A DNA stretch of 64,000 nucleotides from Burkholderiales bacterium (GTDB lineage Bacteria; Pseudomonadota; Gammaproteobacteria; Burkholderiales; Burkholderiaceae_C), in contig JAFKGE010000022.1 of the NCBI GenBank assembly GCA_017307865.1, positions 1-64,000 of the forward strand. The letters are read 5' to 3'. The position numbers and the translations under genes are program-made. Positions 16,128 through 25,100 of the stretch are shown here, one piece after another. Under the pieces are notes generated by a model. The model was given only the letters and a program-made list of their open reading frames with translations. It was not told the origin of the DNA and ran no database searches. Every line of letters begins with the position of its first letter. Position 1 is the stretch's first letter.

Positions 16128-18233
16128 TCAGAACGTCGCCTGCACGCCCACCCGCACGCTGCGCCCCGGCAGCGGCGCGTTGGGAAACACCGTCTGCGTC
16201 AGGATCGAGGTGGCGCTGTAGGCCAGGCGGTTGCCGAGGTTGTCGACCCGCGCATACCACTGCAGCTGCGCGTGGCCGAGCTTCTGACGCCAAGTGAGCG
16301 ATGCGTTCCACAGCGTGTAGCCGGCGGTGGCGCGGCTGCCTTCGGGCACGCGGTGCTGCGCCATGGCGTGGTCGAACCCCAGGCGTGCGCCCCAGGGCCC
16401 GTTCGCCCAGCGCAGCGTGGCGCCGACACGCGCCGGCGCGATCAGCGGCAGCGGCTGGCCGGTGCCGGTGCTGGTGTTGGTGTTGGTGGCGCGCACCGTA
16501 TCGGCGCGCAGGTCCAGGTCCAGCACCGAGGCATCGGCCGCGCTGCGCCACAGGCCCTGCCGCCCCAGCAGGCGCACCGTGCCGCTGGCCTCCAGCCCGG
16601 CAAAGCGCGCCTTGACGCCGGTGTAGGCGTACTCGGGCAACTCGTCCACCGTGCGGCCGGTGGGCAGCAGGCCGATGTAGTTGCCGTAGCGGCTGGCAAA
16701 GGCCGTGACGGCAAAGCGGTGCGCGCCGTCCTTCCACTGCGCGCCGACGTCGACGCTGGTCGAGCGCTCCAGCCCCAGCGCGGGGTTGCCCAGCTCCCAG
16801 GCGGCGGTCGCCACGTGCGGGCCGTCGGCGAACAGCTCGTAGTCCTTGGGTGCGCGCTGCGTGTAGGCCAGGTTGCCGCTCAGCTGCCAGCCGCCGCCGG
16901 CGTGCACCAACGCGCCCAGCGCGGCGCTGCCAGGGGTGAAGCGGCGGCTGCCGGCGGCAAAGCGCGGCTCGCCCGCCGCGTCCAGCGCGCCTTCGGTGCG
17001 CACGCGCACCTGCTCGACGCGCGCGCCGAAGGTGAGCTTGCCCCAGTCGGTGCCCAGCTCCTCGTGCGCGAACAGCGCCAGCGCGCGCGTGCGGCTGGGC
17101 GGCAGGAAGGCCTCCTCGCCCAGCGCCGAGAAACGCGTGCCCTCCCATTGCAGGCCCCAGACGCCGGTGAGGCGGCCGAACGCGCGGTGCTTCGCCTCGA
17201 TGCGCCCTTCGCTGCCGCGGTTCTTGAACACGGTGCCGACCGCGTCGCCCTCGAACTCGGTGTGCTGGTAGTCGCCGTGGCTGAACTGGCCCTTGACGCT
17301 CTCGATCAGCCCGCCCGGCAAGCGCCACAGGCCTTCCAGCGCGGCGCGCGTGGAGCGCATGCCGATGCTCACGTCGTCCTCGGCCACGGTACCGTAGTCG
17401 CTGCGGTAGCCGGCCAGCGACGCGCCCAGGTAGCCGCGGTCGAAAAAGGCCGTGCCGCCCACGGCGCCGCCCCAGGCACGGTTGGCCGAGTTGCAGATGC
17501 GCCGCGCCGACTCGGGCGAGCCGGGCCGCGCGCAGCCCAGGGTGATGGGCACGGCGGTGTCACCGGCGTCGCGGCTGAACGCGTCCACGTGCAGCGCGTA
17601 GCGGTCGTTGCCGCCTTCGATCAGGGCGGCGCCGCTGCTCTCGCGCGCGCCGCTGGCGTACGACGCGTCGGCGCGGCCGGTGACGCCGCCCTCGGGGCCG
17701 GCCACCGGCTCGCGCGGGATGCGGTTGTCGATCACGTTGACCACCCCACCCTGCGCGCTGCCGCCGTACAGCAGCGCGGCCGGGCCGCGCAGCACCTCCA
17801 CGCGCTCGATGGTCAGCGGGTCGATGGGCGTGTTGTGGTCGTAGCTCAGGGACGAGGCGTCGATGCTGGCGCCGCTGTTCTGCAGGATGCGCACGCGGTC
17901 GCCGTCCAGCCCGCGGATCACCGGCCGTCCCGCGTTGGGGCCGAAGTAGGAGCTGGCCACACCGGGCTGCTCCTGCAGCGTGTCGCCCAGGGTGGCGGCG
18001 CGCTGCAGGAGCAGGTTCTCGCCTGTCAAGGTGCTCGATGGCGCGACGGTCTGCGCCGCGCCCAGCGGGTTGCCGGTGACGGTGACCTCGGACAGCGAGG
18101 GCGTTGCGCTGGCATCGGTGCGCGGGTTCGCATCCTGGGCGCGAGCGTCCAGGGCGGTCAGCGTGGCCGCCAGCGATCCGCACAGGGCGGCGGTGCGCCA
18201 GCGTGGGCGCGGGTGAGGGGTGATGGAATGCAT
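16128..18233 (-). CDS. TonB-dependent outer-membrane receptor, ZnuD-like
   Basis: Outer-membrane TonB-dependent transporter (701 aa). A signal peptide (ends DARAQD) precedes the TonB-box region and the plug domain with GPNAGRPVIRGLDGDRVRIL, then VEVLRGPAALLYGGSAQGGV. A 22-strand barrel with C-terminal VRVGVQATF (terminal Phe) follows. The plug resembles the ZnuD zinc-receptor group, and a small Cys/His-containing gene lies directly upstream, so zinc is the best guess for the ligand. No Zur box was found by eye. The start is ATG at 18233; in-frame sequence further upstream is spurious. Confidence 0.85.
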   Translation of the reverse strand: MHSITPHPRPRWRTAALCGSLAATLTALDARAQDANPRTDASATPSLSEVTVTGNPLGAAQTVAPSSTLTGENLLLQRAATLGDTLQEQPGVASSYFGPNAGRPVIRGLDGDRVRILQNSGASIDASSLSYDHNTPIDPLTIERVEVLRGPAALLYGGSAQGGVVNVIDNRIPREPVAGPEGGVTGRADASYASGARESSGAALIEGGNDRYALHVDAFSRDAGDTAVPITLGCARPGSPESARRICNSANRAWGGAVGGTAFFDRGYLGASLAGYRSDYGTVAEDDVSIGMRSTRAALEGLWRLPGGLIESVKGQFSHGDYQHTEFEGDAVGTVFKNRGSEGRIEAKHRAFGRLTGVWGLQWEGTRFSALGEEAFLPPSRTRALALFAHEELGTDWGKLTFGARVEQVRVRTEGALDAAGEPRFAAGSRRFTPGSAALGALVHAGGGWQLSGNLAYTQRAPKDYELFADGPHVATAAWELGNPALGLERSTSVDVGAQWKDGAHRFAVTAFASRYGNYIGLLPTGRTVDELPEYAYTGVKARFAGLEASGTVRLLGRQGLWRSAADASVLDLDLRADTVRATNTNTSTGTGQPLPLIAPARVGATLRWANGPWGARLGFDHAMAQHRVPEGSRATAGYTLWNASLTWRQKLGHAQLQWYARVDNLGNRLAYSATSILTQTVFPNAPLPGRSVRVGVQATF

Positions 18234-18409
18234 GATTGAAAAACAAGGTTCGGGTGGATGACGGACCCGGCTGCGCGTCTCGCGCGCGGCATCGATCCAC
18301 GTCAGACAGGCTGCGCGCGCCGCGACGGGGCTTGCGCTGCCGGCAACGAACGCACGGACAGCCGCGAGCCGCCGCTGCACGACGCGGGAGCTTCAAAGGC
18401 GAGGAGAGA

Positions 18410-18787
18410 TCAGGCGGCCAGCGGTGGGGCGCGGGCGCTGAAGTGCGGCACCAGCCGCGCCGCCCAGGCGCGCTGCACCCAGCGCGGCGCCGGGCTGGGG
18501 GCGCCGCAGGCCGGCAGGTCGGCCGCGGCCACGGCGGGCGCGTGGTCGCCGCCGGCCGACTGGTCGTACAGCCGGCAGGCGCCCGAATCGTCGTGCTGGC
18601 CGAGCAGCCGCGCAAGCCATGACGTGGCCGCGCTTTCCTGCACGTCGGCCGCCCCGGACACCGCCGCCTGTATGGGCAGCATGCCGCGCACGTGCAGCAC
18701 GCCGTGCGCCAGCGCCAGCCACTGCGCGCCGATCAGGACGGCGGGCAGCAGCCAGGTCCAGAACAGGCGGCGGCGCGGCGGGTGCAT
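18410..18787 (-). CDS. Small Cys/His-containing membrane protein upstream of the TonB receptor
   Basis: 125-residue protein with a hydrophobic N-terminal helix (about residues 8-28, LFWTWLLPAVLIGAQWLALAH) and a tail holding LLGQHDDSGACRLYDQ and GGDHAPAV. Short proteins with a HxxxxxCRLxDQ-type motif beside zinc-type TonB receptors are familiar in betaproteobacteria, so I infer a metal-binding periplasmic accessory. It lies 176 nt upstream of the receptor and 42 nt after msrA, on the same strand. The exact function is unknown. Confidence 0.6.
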   Translation of the reverse strand: MHPPRRRLFWTWLLPAVLIGAQWLALAHGVLHVRGMLPIQAAVSGAADVQESAATSWLARLLGQHDDSGACRLYDQSAGGDHAPAVAAADLPACGAPSPAPRWVQRAWAARLVPHFSARAPPLAA

Positions 18788-18829
18788 GGCTTCAAGTGTA
18801 GGGCGGCCCGCGCCGGCCCTTGGCCGCGT

Positions 18830-19369
18830 TCAAGCCTTGGCCCATTCGCGAAAGGTCTTGCGAAACTTGGCCACCTTGGGCGCGGCCACCGCCATGCAGT
18901 AGCCCTGCTCGGGGTTGTTCTCGAAGAAGTCCTGGTGGTAGTCCTCGGCTGGCCAATAGTGGGCCAGCGGCTGCACCTGGGTGACGATGGGGCGCGCGTA
19001 GAGCTTCTCGCGCGTCATCTCCTCGATCATGTCCTGCGCCAGCGCCTGCTGCGCAGGCGTGAGGAAGTAGATGCCGCTGCGATACTGCGTGCCGCGGTCG
19101 TTGCCCTGCCCGTCCACCTGCGTCGGGTCGTGCACCAAGAAGAAAATTTCCAGCACCTGGCGCAGGCCGATCTGCGCCGGATCGAAGGTCAGCTTGATCA
19201 CCTCGGCGCAGCCGGTGCGGCCGGTGCAGACCTCTTCATACGTGGGGCGCGCGGCCTGGCCGTTGCTGTAGCCCGACTCGACGTCCAGCACCCCGCGCAC
19301 TTCCTTGAACACCGCCTCGGTGCACCAGAAGCAGCCGCCGGCCAGAACGATGGTTTCACTCGTGCTCAT
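18830..19369 (-). CDS. msrA: Peptide methionine sulfoxide reductase MsrA
   Basis: Reduces methionine-S-sulfoxide in proteins (179 aa). The catalytic C13 is in AGGCFWCTE. GYSNG, VCTGRTGCAEVIKLTFDP and the substrate motif near HDPTQVDGQGNDRGTQYRS follow. The start is ATG at 19369, with GGAG 6 nt upstream; a TTG four codons earlier is less likely. It lies upstream of the metal-receptor pair on the same strand. A role in oxidative repair is established for the family. Confidence 0.96.
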   Translation of the reverse strand: MSTSETIVLAGGCFWCTEAVFKEVRGVLDVESGYSNGQAARPTYEEVCTGRTGCAEVIKLTFDPAQIGLRQVLEIFFLVHDPTQVDGQGNDRGTQYRSGIYFLTPAQQALAQDMIEEMTREKLYARPIVTQVQPLAHYWPAEDYHQDFFENNPEQGYCMAVAAPKVAKFRKTFREWAKA

Positions 19370-19573
19370 CTCGAACTCCAATCGGTGGGCGCTTCACCGC
19401 GCTGCTTGCCCATTGCTGCAGGCGTTCACATCACCTCGATGCCGTACACGCCCAAGGCGGGCCGCAAGGCGATCCTTCAGCGGCTTGTCGGCGTCGTACA
19501 CCGCACGCTGCGGGGTGACGCGCACACAGGCGAATCATGCCACCCGCGCGGCGCCTGCGCCGACAATGCGCGC

Positions 19574-20620
19574 ATGACCGATCCCGCCGCCTTTGCCGCC
19601 CTCACCCCCGACGACGTGCTCGACGCGCTGGCCGGCATCGGCCTGATGGGCGATGGGCGCCTGAGCGCGCTCAATTCGTACGAGAACCGCGTCTACCTGG
19701 CGCACCTGGAACCCGGCACGACGCTGGCCGACACGCACCCGGCCGTGGTCCTCAAGTTCTACCGCCCCGGGCGCTGGAGCGTGGCGCAGATCGAGGAGGA
19801 GCACGCCTTCGCGCTGGAGCTGGCCGCCGCCGAGGTGCCGGTGGTGGCGCCGCTGCAGATTGCTGGCCGAACCCTGCACGCCCACGGCGGCTTTGTCTTC
19901 AGCGTCAGCCCGCGGCGCGGCGGGCGCACGCCCGAGCTGGGCGACGCCGAGGCGCTGGAGTGGATCGGCCGCTTCATCGCCCGCCTGCACGGCGTGGGCG
20001 CGCAGGCGCGCTTTGCGCATCGGCCGGCGGTGGACCTGGACGGCTACGGCCGCGAGCCGCGCCAATGGCTGCTGGCGCACGGCGCGCTGCCGCTGGAGGT
20101 GGAGCGCGAATGGGCCGACGTCAGCCAGCAAGCTATCGATGCCATAGCTGGCAGCGCCCTGTCCACCTGCGCTGCAGGCCCATTCGACCCCGAATCTGCG
20201 GCCATCGCCACGCTGCGCCTGCACGCCGACTGCCACCCCGGCAACATCCTGTGGACGCCCACCGACCGCCCGGGCGGCGGCCCGCACTTCGTCGACCTGG
20301 ACGACTGCCGCAGCGGCCCCGCCGTGCAGGACCTGTGGATGCTGCTGCCGGGCGAGCGCGCCGAGCGCCAGCAGGCCCTGGGCGCGCTGCTGGACGGCTA
20401 CGAGCAGCTGCGCGACTTTGACCGGCGCGAGCTGGCGCTGATCGAGCCGCTGCGCACGCTGCGCCTGATCCACTACAGCGCCTGGATCGCGCGGCGCTGG
20501 GACGACCCGGCCTTTCCGGCCGCGTTTCCGCACTTCGGCACCCCCGCCTACTGGCGCGAGCAGATCGACGTGCTGCAGGCGCAGCTCGAAGCCATGCAGG
20601 AGCCGCCGCTGGTGGCCTGA
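19574..20620 (+). CDS. srkA: Stress response kinase A (YihE/SrkA family)
   Basis: Ser/Thr kinase-like protein (348 aa; E. coli SrkA is 328). Matching landmarks are LNSYENRVYLAHL, VVLKFYRPGRWSVAQIEEEHAFAL, LHADCHPGNILW with the catalytic Asp, FVDLDDCRSGPAVQDLWMLLPG, and the C-terminal MQEPPL. The start is ATG at 19574. Residues about 186-208 (QAIDAIAGSALSTCAAGPF) are encoded by an in-frame F1 repeat placed between the WADV helix and the catalytic strand, which explains the extra length over the E. coli protein. In E. coli this kinase protects against stress-induced death. Confidence 0.93.
   Translation: MTDPAAFAALTPDDVLDALAGIGLMGDGRLSALNSYENRVYLAHLEPGTTLADTHPAVVLKFYRPGRWSVAQIEEEHAFALELAAAEVPVVAPLQIAGRTLHAHGGFVFSVSPRRGGRTPELGDAEALEWIGRFIARLHGVGAQARFAHRPAVDLDGYGREPRQWLLAHGALPLEVEREWADVSQQAIDAIAGSALSTCAAGPFDPESAAIATLRLHADCHPGNILWTPTDRPGGGPHFVDLDDCRSGPAVQDLWMLLPGERAERQQALGALLDGYEQLRDFDRRELALIEPLRTLRLIHYSAWIARRWDDPAFPAAFPHFGTPAYWREQIDVLQAQLEAMQEPPLVA
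20130..20196 (+). repeat. F1 dispersed repeat inside srkA coding sequence
   Basis: AGCTATCGATGCCATAGCT stem, then GGCAGCGCCCTGTCCACCTG, then CGCTGCAGGCCCATTCGACC. The block order matches intergenic F1 copies. It is translated in frame and adds about 17-20 residues relative to the E. coli protein. Confidence 0.75.
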
Positions 20621-20806
20621 ACCCCGCTGCCCGCGCGCGAGGCTGGTTCAGCCTTGCCTTATAGTCGGCGCCGCATCGGCTGCGGCGGGCCTGCCGTGCT
20701 GCACGCGCCGCGTCCGATGCGCTTGGTGGCCGCCCGCGGGACCGGGTGGGCGGTCAGCACCCACACGCTGGGCCATGGCTGCCCTGACCAGGAAGAAGAC
20801 CAATCC

Positions 20807-20872
20807 ATGGCCTTGCTCGAACCGCAAGCCGACCTGCTGACCCGCCGCCTGCGCGCCGAGGACGCGCCATGA
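20807..20872 (+). CDS. Possible 21-residue leader ORF upstream of the RND operon
   Basis: ATG at 20807 opens a 21-codon frame (MALLEPQADLLTRRLRAEDA) whose TGA stop overlaps the ATG of the next gene as ATGA. It could couple translation of the membrane-fusion protein, which also has its own GAGGA ribosome site. It has no recognised homologue, and the ribosome site for this ORF (AGGA about 14 nt upstream) is poorly spaced. The remaining 190 nt back to srkA show no gene. Confidence 0.25.
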   Translation: MALLEPQADLLTRRLRAEDAP

Positions 20873-22017
20873 CGCGCCGCGCGCTCACCACGCTGATCGT
20901 GCTGCTGGCGCTGCTGGCGCTGCTGGCCGCGGCCGCGCTGGCCTGGCGCGGCATTCGCCCGCGCCAGGCAGTGCAGCAGGCGCAGAGCGCCCCGGCCCCA
21001 GCGCCGGTGATCGAGCTGCGCGCGCTGGACCTGGCCACCGTGCAGCCGCGCGAGCTGGCGCTCGAGGTGCCGCTGTCGGGCACGCTGCGCGCCGTGCATT
21101 CGGCCATGGTCAAGGCGCGCGTGCCGGGCGAACTGCAGGGCCTGACGCTGCGCGAGGGCGACCGCGTGCAGGCCGGCCAGGTGATCGCCCGCGTCGAGTC
21201 GACCGAGTACGACGACCGCCTGCGCCAGGCGCAGCAGCAGGCCAGCGCCGCGCAGGCGCAGGTGGACATCGCCCAGCGCCAGTACGACAACAACCGCGCG
21301 CTGGTCGACCAGGGCTTCATTTCGCGCACCGCGCTCGACGCCTCGGCCGCCAGCCTCGATGCCGCGCGCGCCAACTTGCGCGCCGCGCAGGCGGGCGCCG
21401 GCGTGGCGCGCAAGTCGGTCGCCGACACGGTGCTGCGCGCGCCCATCGGCGGCCAGATCGCCCAGCGCCTGGCGCAGCCGGGCGAGCGCGTGGCGCCCGA
21501 CACCCGCATCGTCGAGATCGTCGACGCCAGCCAGCTGGAGCTGGAGGCCGCGCTCAGCCCGGCCGACTCGGTGGCCGTGCGCGTGGGCCAGCGCGCCACG
21601 CTGCAGGTGGAAGGCGCCAGCGTGCCCGTCGTGGCCACGGTGGCACGCATCAACCCCAGCACCCAGGCCGGCAGCCGCAGCGTGATGGTCTACCTGACGG
21701 TGCAGCCCGCGCCCGGCCTGCGCCAGGGCCTGTTCGCGCAGGGCCAGCTGGCGGTGGGGCAGGAGCGCGCGCTGGCCGTGCCGCTGGCGGCCGTGCGCAC
21801 CGACAAGCCCCAGCCCTACGTGCAGGTCGTCGAGGGCGAAGGCGAGCAGGCGCGCATCGCGCACCGCACGGTGACGCCGGGCGCGCGCGCCGCGGCCGAG
21901 GGCGAAACCTGGGTCGCCGTCACCGGCCTGGCCGCGGGCGATCGCGTGCTGCGCGCCGCCGCCGGTGCGCTGCGTGCCGGCACCCGCGTGCGGCTGGTTG
22001 CCGGGGCCGCTTCATGA
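20869..22017 (+). CDS. RND efflux periplasmic adaptor (membrane-fusion protein)
   Basis: AcrA/MexE-type membrane-fusion protein (382 aa) bridging an inner-membrane RND pump and an outer-membrane channel. An N-terminal hydrophobic anchor (about residues 8-26) is followed by a lipoyl half (GTLRAVHSAMVKARVPGELQGLTLREGDRVQAGQVIARV), a coiled-coil hairpin (about 112-170, Gln/Ala-rich), the second lipoyl half (VLRAPIGGQIAQRLAQPGERV) and beta-barrel domains. The start is ATG at 20869 with GAGGA 6 nt upstream. The pump gene follows after a 98-nt gap holding an F1 repeat. No TetR or LysR regulator is adjacent, so control is not evident. Confidence 0.93.
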   Translation: MTRRALTTLIVLLALLALLAAAALAWRGIRPRQAVQQAQSAPAPAPVIELRALDLATVQPRELALEVPLSGTLRAVHSAMVKARVPGELQGLTLREGDRVQAGQVIARVESTEYDDRLRQAQQQASAAQAQVDIAQRQYDNNRALVDQGFISRTALDASAASLDAARANLRAAQAGAGVARKSVADTVLRAPIGGQIAQRLAQPGERVAPDTRIVEIVDASQLELEAALSPADSVAVRVGQRATLQVEGASVPVVATVARINPSTQAGSRSVMVYLTVQPAPGLRQGLFAQGQLAVGQERALAVPLAAVRTDKPQPYVQVVEGEGEQARIAHRTVTPGARAAAEGETWVAVTGLAAGDRVLRAAAGALRAGTRVRLVAGAAS

Positions 22018-22027
22018 GGCCATCGAA

Positions 22028-22092
22028 AACTACGATTTTGATAGCCGTTCGCGCTTGCCCCACGGGCGCCAGCGGTCATTTTTGCTTGAAAA
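22028..22092 (+). repeat. F1 dispersed repeat between the RND adaptor and pump genes
   Basis: AACTACGATTTTGATAGCCG, then TTCGCGCTTGCCCCACGGGC, then GCCAGCGGTCATTTTTGCTTGAAAAC as the tail. It lies between the two plus-strand genes; the pump ATG is 24 nt beyond it. Confidence 0.75.
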
Positions 22093-22115
22093 CCCGCTGA
22101 CCTGCCCGCCCCGCC

Positions 22116-25100
22116 ATGTGGTTCACCCAGGTCAGTCTGCGCAATCCGGTATTCGCCACCATGGTGATGCTGGCCTTCGTGGTGCTGGGCCTGTTTTCGC
22201 TGGCGCAGCTCAAGGTCGACCAGTTTCCCAACGTCGACTTTCCGGTGGTGGTGGTCACCACCGAATACCCCGGCGCGGCGCCCGCCATCGTCGAGAGCGA
22301 GGTGACCAAGAAGATCGAGGAGGCGCTGAACTCCATCGCCGGCATCAACGCGCTGTATTCGCGCAGCTACGAAAGCCAGTCGGTGGTGATCGTCGAGTTC
22401 CAGCTGCAGATCGACGGACGCAAGGCCGCCGACGACGTGCGCGAGAAGATCGGCCAGGTGCGCCCGCTGCTGCGCGACGAGGTGAAAGAGCCGCGCGTGC
22501 TGCGCTTCGACCCGGCCAGCCGCGCCATCTGGTCGCTGGCCGTTCTTCCGGTCGACCCGACCAGCACCCCGAGCGCCGCCGGGCCGCCCCAAGGCGCGAG
22601 CGCCCCCTCGGGGGGCAGCGCAGCACGCGCAGCGGGGGAGCGTGGGGGCATTGTTTCCTCCGTTGAACTGACGAACTGGGCCGACCAGGTGCTGAAAAAA
22701 CGCCTGGAAAACGTGCGCGGCGTGGGCGCCGTCAACCTGGTGGGCGGCACCCGGCGCGAGATCCACATCGAGCTGAACCCCGCCGCCATGGAGGCGCAGG
22801 GCGTGACGCCCGATCAGGTGATGAACGCCGTGCGCGGCGACAACCAGGATGTGCCGCTGGGCACCCTGCGCACCGCCACGCAGGAGCTGGTGGTGCAGCT
22901 GGACGGGCGCATCGAGCGCCCGCGCGAGTTCGGCCGCATCATCGTGGCGCGGCGCGGCGGCGCGCCGGTGTTTCTGGAGCAGGTGGCCAGCGTGCGCGAC
23001 GCCGCGCAGGAGCTCGATTCGAGCGCGCTGTACAACGGCCAGCGCACCCTGCTGCTGACGGTGCAAAAGGCGCAGGACGAGAACACCATCGAGGTGGTCG
23101 ACGGCCTGGAGCGCGCCGCCACCGCGCTGCAGACCGAGCTGCCCGCGGGCGTGCGGCTGGTGCCCATCCAGGACGCCTCGCGCCCGATCCGCGTGGCGGT
23201 CAGCAACGTGCGCCAGACCCTCATCGAAGGCGCCCTGCTGACGGTGCTGATCGTCTTCCTGTTTCTCAACTCCTGGCGCTCCACCGTCATCACCGGCCTC
23301 ACGCTGCCGATCTCCATCATCGGCACCTTTTTCTTCATGCAGCTGCTGGGCTTCACCATCAACATGATCACGCTGATGGCGCTGTCGCTGTGCGTGGGCC
23401 TGCTGATCGACGACGCCATCGTGGTGCGCGAGAACATCGTGCGCCACGCGCAGATGGGCAAAAACTCATTCTTGGCCGCCCTGGAGGGCACCAAGGAGAT
23501 CGGACTGGCGGTGCTGGCCACCACGCTGTCGATCGTGGCGGTGTTCCTGCCGATCGGCTTCATGCAGGGCATCGTCGGCAAGTTCTTTCACGAATTCGGC
23601 CTGACCATCGTGGCGGCGGTGCTGATCTCGATGTTCGTCAGCTTCACGCTCGACCCCATGCTGTCCTCGGTCTGGCACGACCCGGCCATGCACGCGCACG
23701 GCCAACCCGGGCCGCCGCGCACGCTGTACGAGAAGACCATCGGCCGCGTCACCACCTGGTTCGACCGCACAACCGACCGGCTGGCCGCCGGCTATCAGCT
23801 CATCCTGGGCTGGGCGCTGGTGCACAAGCTGCTGACGCTGCTGATCGCCGCCGCCACCTTCGCCGCCAGCATCGTGATGGTGCCGCTGCTGGGCACCGAG
23901 TTCGTGCCCAAGGCCGACTTCTCGGAGACCAACGTCGCCTTCTACACGCCGCAGGGCTCTTCGCTGGAGGCCACCGAGGCCAAGGCGCGCGTGGTCGACG
24001 AGATCATCCGCGGCTACCCCGAGGTGCGCTACACCCTGGCCACGCTCAACACCGGCGCGGCGCAGGGCAAGACCAATGCCAGCATCTACATCCGCCTGAC
24101 CGAGCGCGAAAAGCGCCAGCGCAGCGCCGAGGCGCTGTCGGCCGAGCTGCGCCAGCGCCTGCGCCAGGTGCCGGGCATCACCGTCACCCAGGCCGGCCTG
24201 CTGGAGCCGGTGGGCGGGCAAAAGCAGATCGAGTTCTCGCTCACCGGCCCCGACCAGGCCGAGCTGGAGCGCCTGGCCGCGCCGCTGATGCCGCAGCTGG
24301 GCGCCATTCTCGGCCTGGTCGACCTGGACACCAGCAGCAAGCCCGACAAGCCCACGCTGGACATCGTCGTCAAGCGTCAGGCCGCCTCCGAGCTGGGCCT
24401 GTCCACCGCGCAGATCGCCACCCCGCTGCGCACCCTGCTGGCCGGCACCACGGTGGGCAACTGGCGCGCGCCCGACGACGAGACCTACGACGTGGTGGTG
24501 CGCCTGCCGCCCGAGCTGCGCCGCACGCCGGCCGAGATCGAGCGCCTGCCGCTCACCGCCGGCCTGAATGCCGACGGCACGCCACGCATCGTGCGCCTGA
24601 ACCAGCTCGCCAGCCTGCACGAGAGCAGCGGCACCAACCAGATCAACCGTCGCGCCATGCTGCGCGAGATCCAGATCACCGCCAACACCTACGGGCGAGC
24701 CACCGGCGAGGTGTCGGGCGACATTCGCACGCTGCTGCAGCGCATCGCCTTTCCGCCCGGCTACGGCTACAGCTTCGGCGGCGCCACCAAGAACATGCAG
24801 GAATCCTTTGCCTACGCGCTGCAGGCGCTGGCCATGGCGGTGATCTTCATCTACATGATCCTGGCCAGCCAGTTCAAGAGCTTTCTGCAGCCCATGGCGC
24901 TGATGACCTCGCTGCCGCTCACGCTGATCGGCGTGGTGCTGGCGCTCTTGATGTTCGGCTCGGCGATGTCGATGTTTTCCATCATCGGCGTCGTCATGCT
25001 GATGGGCCTGGTGACCAAGAACGCCATCCTGCTGGTGGATTTCGCCATCCGTGCGCGCGCCGGCAGCGTGAGCGAAGGTGGAGTGACGAAGCCGCTGCCG

